Part shown: positions 61,585 to 64,000 of the stretch, piece by piece
Layout of the letters: every line of letters begins with the position of its first letter
How positions within the stretch are numbered: the stretch's first letter is position 1
Assembly (NCBI GenBank): GCA_045541915.1
Contig: JAZQJZ010000015.1
Location: 1 to 64,000 of the forward strand
Origin: RGIG5579 sp045541915
GTDB taxonomy: Bacteria > Bacillota > Clostridia > Oscillospirales > SIG627
Length of the DNA stretch: 64,000 bases
Direction: 5' to 3'
Translations under genes and position numbers: made by a program
The notes under the pieces: model-generated
The model's input: the letters and a program-made list of their open reading frames with translations, nothing else
The model's database searches: none
Told to the model about the DNA's origin: nothing

Positions 61585-61613
61585 TTGACAAAGAAAAAAA
61601 ACTATGCTATGAT
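61585..61613 (+). promoter_or_regulatory. promoter of tRNA-Lys
   Basis: TTGACA (61585-61590), 17 nt, TATGAT (61608-61613). GCGCGTTG-type bases then lead to the tRNA. Confidence 0.85.
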
Positions 61614-61639
61614 AACAGTCGCGCCAAACAACGCGCCTC

Positions 61640-61715
61640 GATTCATTAGCTCAGCCGGTAGAGCACTTGACTTTTAATCAAGGGGTCCGGAGTTCGAATC
61701 TCCGATGAATCACCA
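61640..61715 (+). tRNA. trnK: tRNA-Lys (TTT)
   Basis: Acceptor GATTCAT pairs with ATGAATC, the D-arm GCTC..GAGC, anticodon stem CTTGA/TCAAG with loop CTTTTAA (anticodon TTT) and T-arm CGGAG/CTCCG with TTCGAAT. The CCA end is encoded at 61713-61715. It is a single-gene unit with its own promoter and terminator. Confidence 0.98.
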
Positions 61716-61749
61716 AAATACCCGAAACACTTGTGGTTTCGGGTATTTT
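61716..61749 (+). terminator. intrinsic terminator of tRNA-Lys
   Basis: AAAATACCCGAAA pairs with TTTCGGGTATTTT. Confidence 0.9.
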
Positions 61750-61820
61750 CTTTTATTTTCGCAAAATTTCTTGAACGCTTGGTTTTTGACATAAAAAAAG
61801 AAAATCAAGAGGACAGAAAA

Positions 61821-62134
61821 ATGGCTTTCTGTTATTATGGGTATGAGGTGAACAAGGTGGAAGAAAAGAAGTTGCCGCAGAGGAAACGTAACCGGTGGAA
61901 GAATTATGATTATGATTCAAAGGGAGCCTATTTCGTTACGATTTGCACAAAGGACAAAAAAATATTTTGTGGGATCGTCCTTTTGATCTGCAACATTACG
62001 ATTGTGTTGTAGGGGCGAACTGTGTTCGCCCGAAAAATTTGCCCTTATCAAAAATGGGAGAAGCGGATTCTCTGGAGTTGCTTTCCATTATACGTATGTG
62101 CAAGGAGATCCAAGATTCTTTCCGTTTCGATTGA
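61821..62134 (+). pseudogene. decayed REP-associated tyrosine transposase (RAYT, Y1_Tnp)
   Basis: From ATG 61821 the frame reads to KLPQRKRNRWKNYDYDSKGA and YFVTICTKDKKIF, the N-terminus of IS200-like RAYT proteins. After an A7 run near 61960 the homology moves to another frame: ILWDRPFDLQHYDCVVG, then ANCVRPKNLPLSKMG. So there is a frameshift, and later catalytic Tyr and HUH regions are lacking. It is dead. It lies among REP-like palindromes. Confidence 0.75.
62013..62031. repeat. REP-like palindrome 1
   Basis: GGGCGAA CTGTG TTCGCCC after GTAG, inside the transposase relic, where it codes for the GANCVRP part. Confidence 0.65.
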
Positions 62135-62253
62135 TGGGGCAAGGTTCTTCTGATAAATTTCCTTATAAGCAACAAGGAGAGGGCAAATCCCTCTCCTTTC
62201 TTTGTTCTGCGGGGATCATTTCGAATATTTTTTTACACCCATAAACCTTGTAG

Positions 62254-62272
62254 GGGCGGCAATCTGCCGCCC
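62254..62272. repeat. REP-like palindrome 2
   Basis: GGGCGGCA with TGCCGCCC after GTAG, intergenic. 62135-62250 holds only a short AGAGGG-type hairpin near 62177-62200. Confidence 0.65.
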
Positions 62273-62359
62273 GTTTGGCAGAGAACAAAATCGGCGAAAA
62301 AAAGCCTTTTCCAGGGGGGGAAGGCTCTTCCGGAAAAACAAACGTTGTGTGAAATCGGC

Positions 62360-62386
62360 GGGAGGCAAATTGCCTCCCCTACAGGG
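62360..62386. repeat. REP-like palindrome 3, inverted
   Basis: GGGAGGCAA with TTGCCTCCC, then CTACAGG, in opposite orientation to the first two. Confidence 0.65.
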
Positions 62387-62404
62387 TTAGGCGGCGCCGG
62401 AAAC

Positions 62405-62434
62405 AAAAAATCCCTCGATGGATTTCATCGAGGG
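62405..62434 (-). terminator. terminator of the DUF1836 gene
   Basis: On the minus strand CCCTCGATG pairs with CATCGAGGG and is followed by a T run. Confidence 0.85.
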
Positions 62435-62441
62435 GTCTTTT

Positions 62442-63038
62442 TTACTGCTTTTGCTTTTCTTTTTTGGGCTTGGATTCTTTTTTCTCTTTCTTTTCCTTCT
62501 TCTTTTCCTTTTCCTTTTCCTTTTTTTCCTCGTCACCGTTTCTTTGAGGCCAGGTCAACTGGGCGCGGCGAAAGGCACGGCGGGAATCGGTAATGGCGGC
62601 AAAGGCCACCAAGGCGGCGCGAAGGGCATGCTCTGTGGAGTTTTCTTCTTCCGGGAAGGAAAACTGTGTTCCGTGAAAAACGCAGGAGAGGGCCCGGTCC
62701 AGCTCCTGAGAAAAGAGCCTATAAAGATTTTCTTCTCCCAAGGCATCCTCAAGGTTTTCCAAGAGTCCGGAGATTTCCGAAAGCTGGAGAAAACTTTTTA
62801 AAATGCAGATCATAAAAAGCTTGGCCAACTGCCCCTTGCTGTAGCGCTTATTCTGGGGAGGGGGAAGAAGCTTTTGCTTGACATAATTGTTGATCATGGT
62901 GGAGGTGATGCACTTTTCCTCGGGGAAGTAGGGATCCAGGTGCTTTTCCAGAACGGAGATCACCTGATCCATATAAAGTTCAATATCGGGAAAATCCGCC
63001 CACTGGGGCGCGATCAATTCCGGCAGAGTCTGATCCAT
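62442..63038 (-). CDS. DUF1836-family protein with lysine-rich tail
   Basis: 198 residues. The N-terminal 150 residues match DUF1836: ITSTMINNYVKQKLLPPP and YSKGQLAKLFMICILK form a MerR-like winged helix. The last 30 residues are nearly all Lys and Glu, which is unusual and may be disordered or bind nucleic acid. Predicted to be a regulator; target unknown. Its start ATG 63038 is preceded by a GGAG site. Confidence 0.75.
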   Translation of the reverse strand: MDQTLPELIAPQWADFPDIELYMDQVISVLEKHLDPYFPEEKCITSTMINNYVKQKLLPPPQNKRYSKGQLAKLFMICILKSFLQLSEISGLLENLEDALGEENLYRLFSQELDRALSCVFHGTQFSFPEEENSTEHALRAALVAFAAITDSRRAFRRAQLTWPQRNGDEEKKEKEKEKKKEKKEKKESKPKKEKQKQ

Positions 63039-63162
63039 TGTTTCTCCTTGAAATTTTGTTCACTTTGTGTTAGTCTATTCGTGTATCCTATTTACCAAAA
63101 GTGTATCACATTCGCCACAAAACGTCAAGAGATGAAAACCAAAAACATTTTGAAAAAATCTA

Positions 63163-63191
63163 TTGACATTGTTTGCAAAAATTGGTAATAT
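63163..63191 (+). promoter_or_regulatory. promoter of the acyl-CoA synthetase
   Basis: TTGACA (63163-63168), 17 nt, TAATAT (63186-63191). The spacer holds AAAAATTGGTAA, as in the spo0A operator. Confidence 0.65.
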
Positions 63192-63237
63192 AGTTTTCGA
63201 TACCAGATGAGAAAAAGGAAAACGAGAGGAAATGAAT

Positions 63238-64000
63238 ATGGCAAAAAAATTCAAGCAGCTTCCCTTAAATGAGGTCTCCAAAATTGAGAGGATCCAGGAT
63301 ATTCTCACCCAGGCGGTGGCAGAGTGTCCCGACAAGATCGCATATAAGCACAAAAATGCAAAGCAGGAGCTTCTGGAGGTAAACTACCGGGAGTTTTACG
63401 AAGATGTGAAGGCAGTGGGTAGTGCCCTTTCCGATCTGGGCGTGGACCAGGAGCACATTGCTTGCGTTGCGGAAAACAGCTACAACTGGATCAATGTTTA
63501 CCTTTCTGTTCTTTGCTCCAGAGGCGTTTACCTTCCGGTGGACAAGGAATTGCCGGTAGAGGATATGCTTTACGTTCTCACCTCCGGAGACGCTAAGGTG
63601 GTATTTTATTCCAAGCGCTTTGAAGGATTTTTCCAGGAGAACAAGGAAAAGCTTTCTCAGGTGAAGTATTATATCGGCTTTGACCGGGAAGAGGACGAGG
63701 GAGAATTTCTTTCCTTTGCCAAACTGAAGGAAAAAGGAAAGAAGCTTTTGGGCGAGGGTTATGACGTTTATACTTCTCATATGACCTCCTCCGACATTCA
63801 CGCGCTGAAGCTTTTGGTTTATACCTCCGGTACCACCGGCATTGCCAAGGGCGTGATGCTTTCCGAAGAGAATCTGGTTTGTGAGGTGTACCACGGATTG
63901 CAGGTGGCCGATATTTTAACCGTTGGCCTTTCCGTTCTGCCTTATCACCACACCTATGAAGCGGTGGTGGGTATTCTGGTGTATCTGCACCGCCATGCGG
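63238..64000 (+). CDS. long-chain acyl-CoA synthetase-like, truncated by the window end
   Basis: 254 residues are visible, the gene runs off the right edge. ANL superfamily: YREFYEDVKAVGSALSDLGV near the start and LVYTSGTTGIAKGVMLSEENL, the P-loop, with PYHHTYEAVVG following as in long-chain fatty-acid ligases. AGAGGA site before ATG 63238. It activates a fatty acid with ATP and CoA; chain length not evident. The missing hinge and lysine motifs must lie beyond 64000. Confidence 0.85.
   Translation, partial: MAKKFKQLPLNEVSKIERIQDILTQAVAECPDKIAYKHKNAKQELLEVNYREFYEDVKAVGSALSDLGVDQEHIACVAENSYNWINVYLSVLCSRGVYLPVDKELPVEDMLYVLTSGDAKVVFYSKRFEGFFQENKEKLSQVKYYIGFDREEDEGEFLSFAKLKEKGKKLLGEGYDVYTSHMTSSDIHALKLLVYTSGTTGIAKGVMLSEENLVCEVYHGLQVADILTVGLSVLPYHHTYEAVVGILVYLHRHA

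Overview
The window reads as chromosome of an anaerobic, probably gut-dwelling, spore-forming member of the Clostridia, from an Oscillospiraceae/Christensenellales-like lineage. Evidence: spo0A and spoIVB, a tyrosine-type T-box leader, strong AGGAGG ribosome sites, consensus sigma-A promoters with mostly 17-nt spacers, CCA encoded in the tRNA gene, an indolepyruvate:ferredoxin oxidoreductase, and many Clostridia-type membrane proteins of unknown function. The exact taxon cannot be read from the sequence alone. Layout: 0-0.6 kb, hairpin-rich repeats. 0.6-6.2 kb, a BNR-repeat glycosidase-like gene, a glycosyltransferase operon and a DUF6273-like membrane protein. 6.2-13.7 kb, repeat-flanked housekeeping genes (YdcF family, NCS2 purine permease, Sel1 protein, GIY-YIG, pyridoxamine kinase, a 37-bp tandem array, serine acetyltransferase, spo0A). 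14-28 kb, carbohydrate catabolism: a GH63-like glucosidase, two PfkB kinases, a UlaG/enolase-superfamily/GH16/SDR operon with a divergent AraC regulator, and a DeoR-controlled FAD-oxidoreductase/sorbitol-type dehydrogenase/PfkB operon. 28-32.6 kb, an island with murQ, an HTH-fused amino-sugar kinase and a large glycosidase, bracketed by two identical 100-bp copies of the spoIVB 3' end. 32.6-47.2 kb, core genes (spoIVB, HtrA, Ddl, QueT, TopB, cysteine desulfurase, ThiI, a CPBP-protease/Pth fusion, HisS, an AEC transporter). 47.3-53.2 kb, a tyrosine T-box operon. 53.2-58.6 kb, tandem GH20 paralogues and an mtnN-luxS-rluA cluster. 58.7-64 kb, a dead tRNA-Lys copy, a GH13 glucosidase with its AraC regulator, the live tRNA-Lys, a RAYT/REP relic, a DUF1836 protein and a truncated acyl-CoA synthetase.

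The most interesting unit is the T-box operon: aryl/acyl-CoA ligase, sodium:solute symporter, iorA, iorB. The specifier appears to be UAC (Tyr). T-boxes switch genes on when the tRNA is uncharged, so the oxidoreductase should be made during tyrosine starvation. That suggests it runs in the reductive carboxylation direction: import an arylacetate, activate it to aryl-CoA, carboxylate it to arylpyruvate, then transaminate to tyrosine elsewhere. This would be a salvage route rather than tyrosine fermentation.

Other points of note are the spoIVB-flanked island, the in-frame protease-Pth fusion with a strong internal start, a repressor-like sugar kinase, a tRNA-Lys pseudogene copied together with its promoter, and repeats whose hairpin arm abuts stop codons. 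No integrase, CRISPR array, rRNA operon or phage module was seen.
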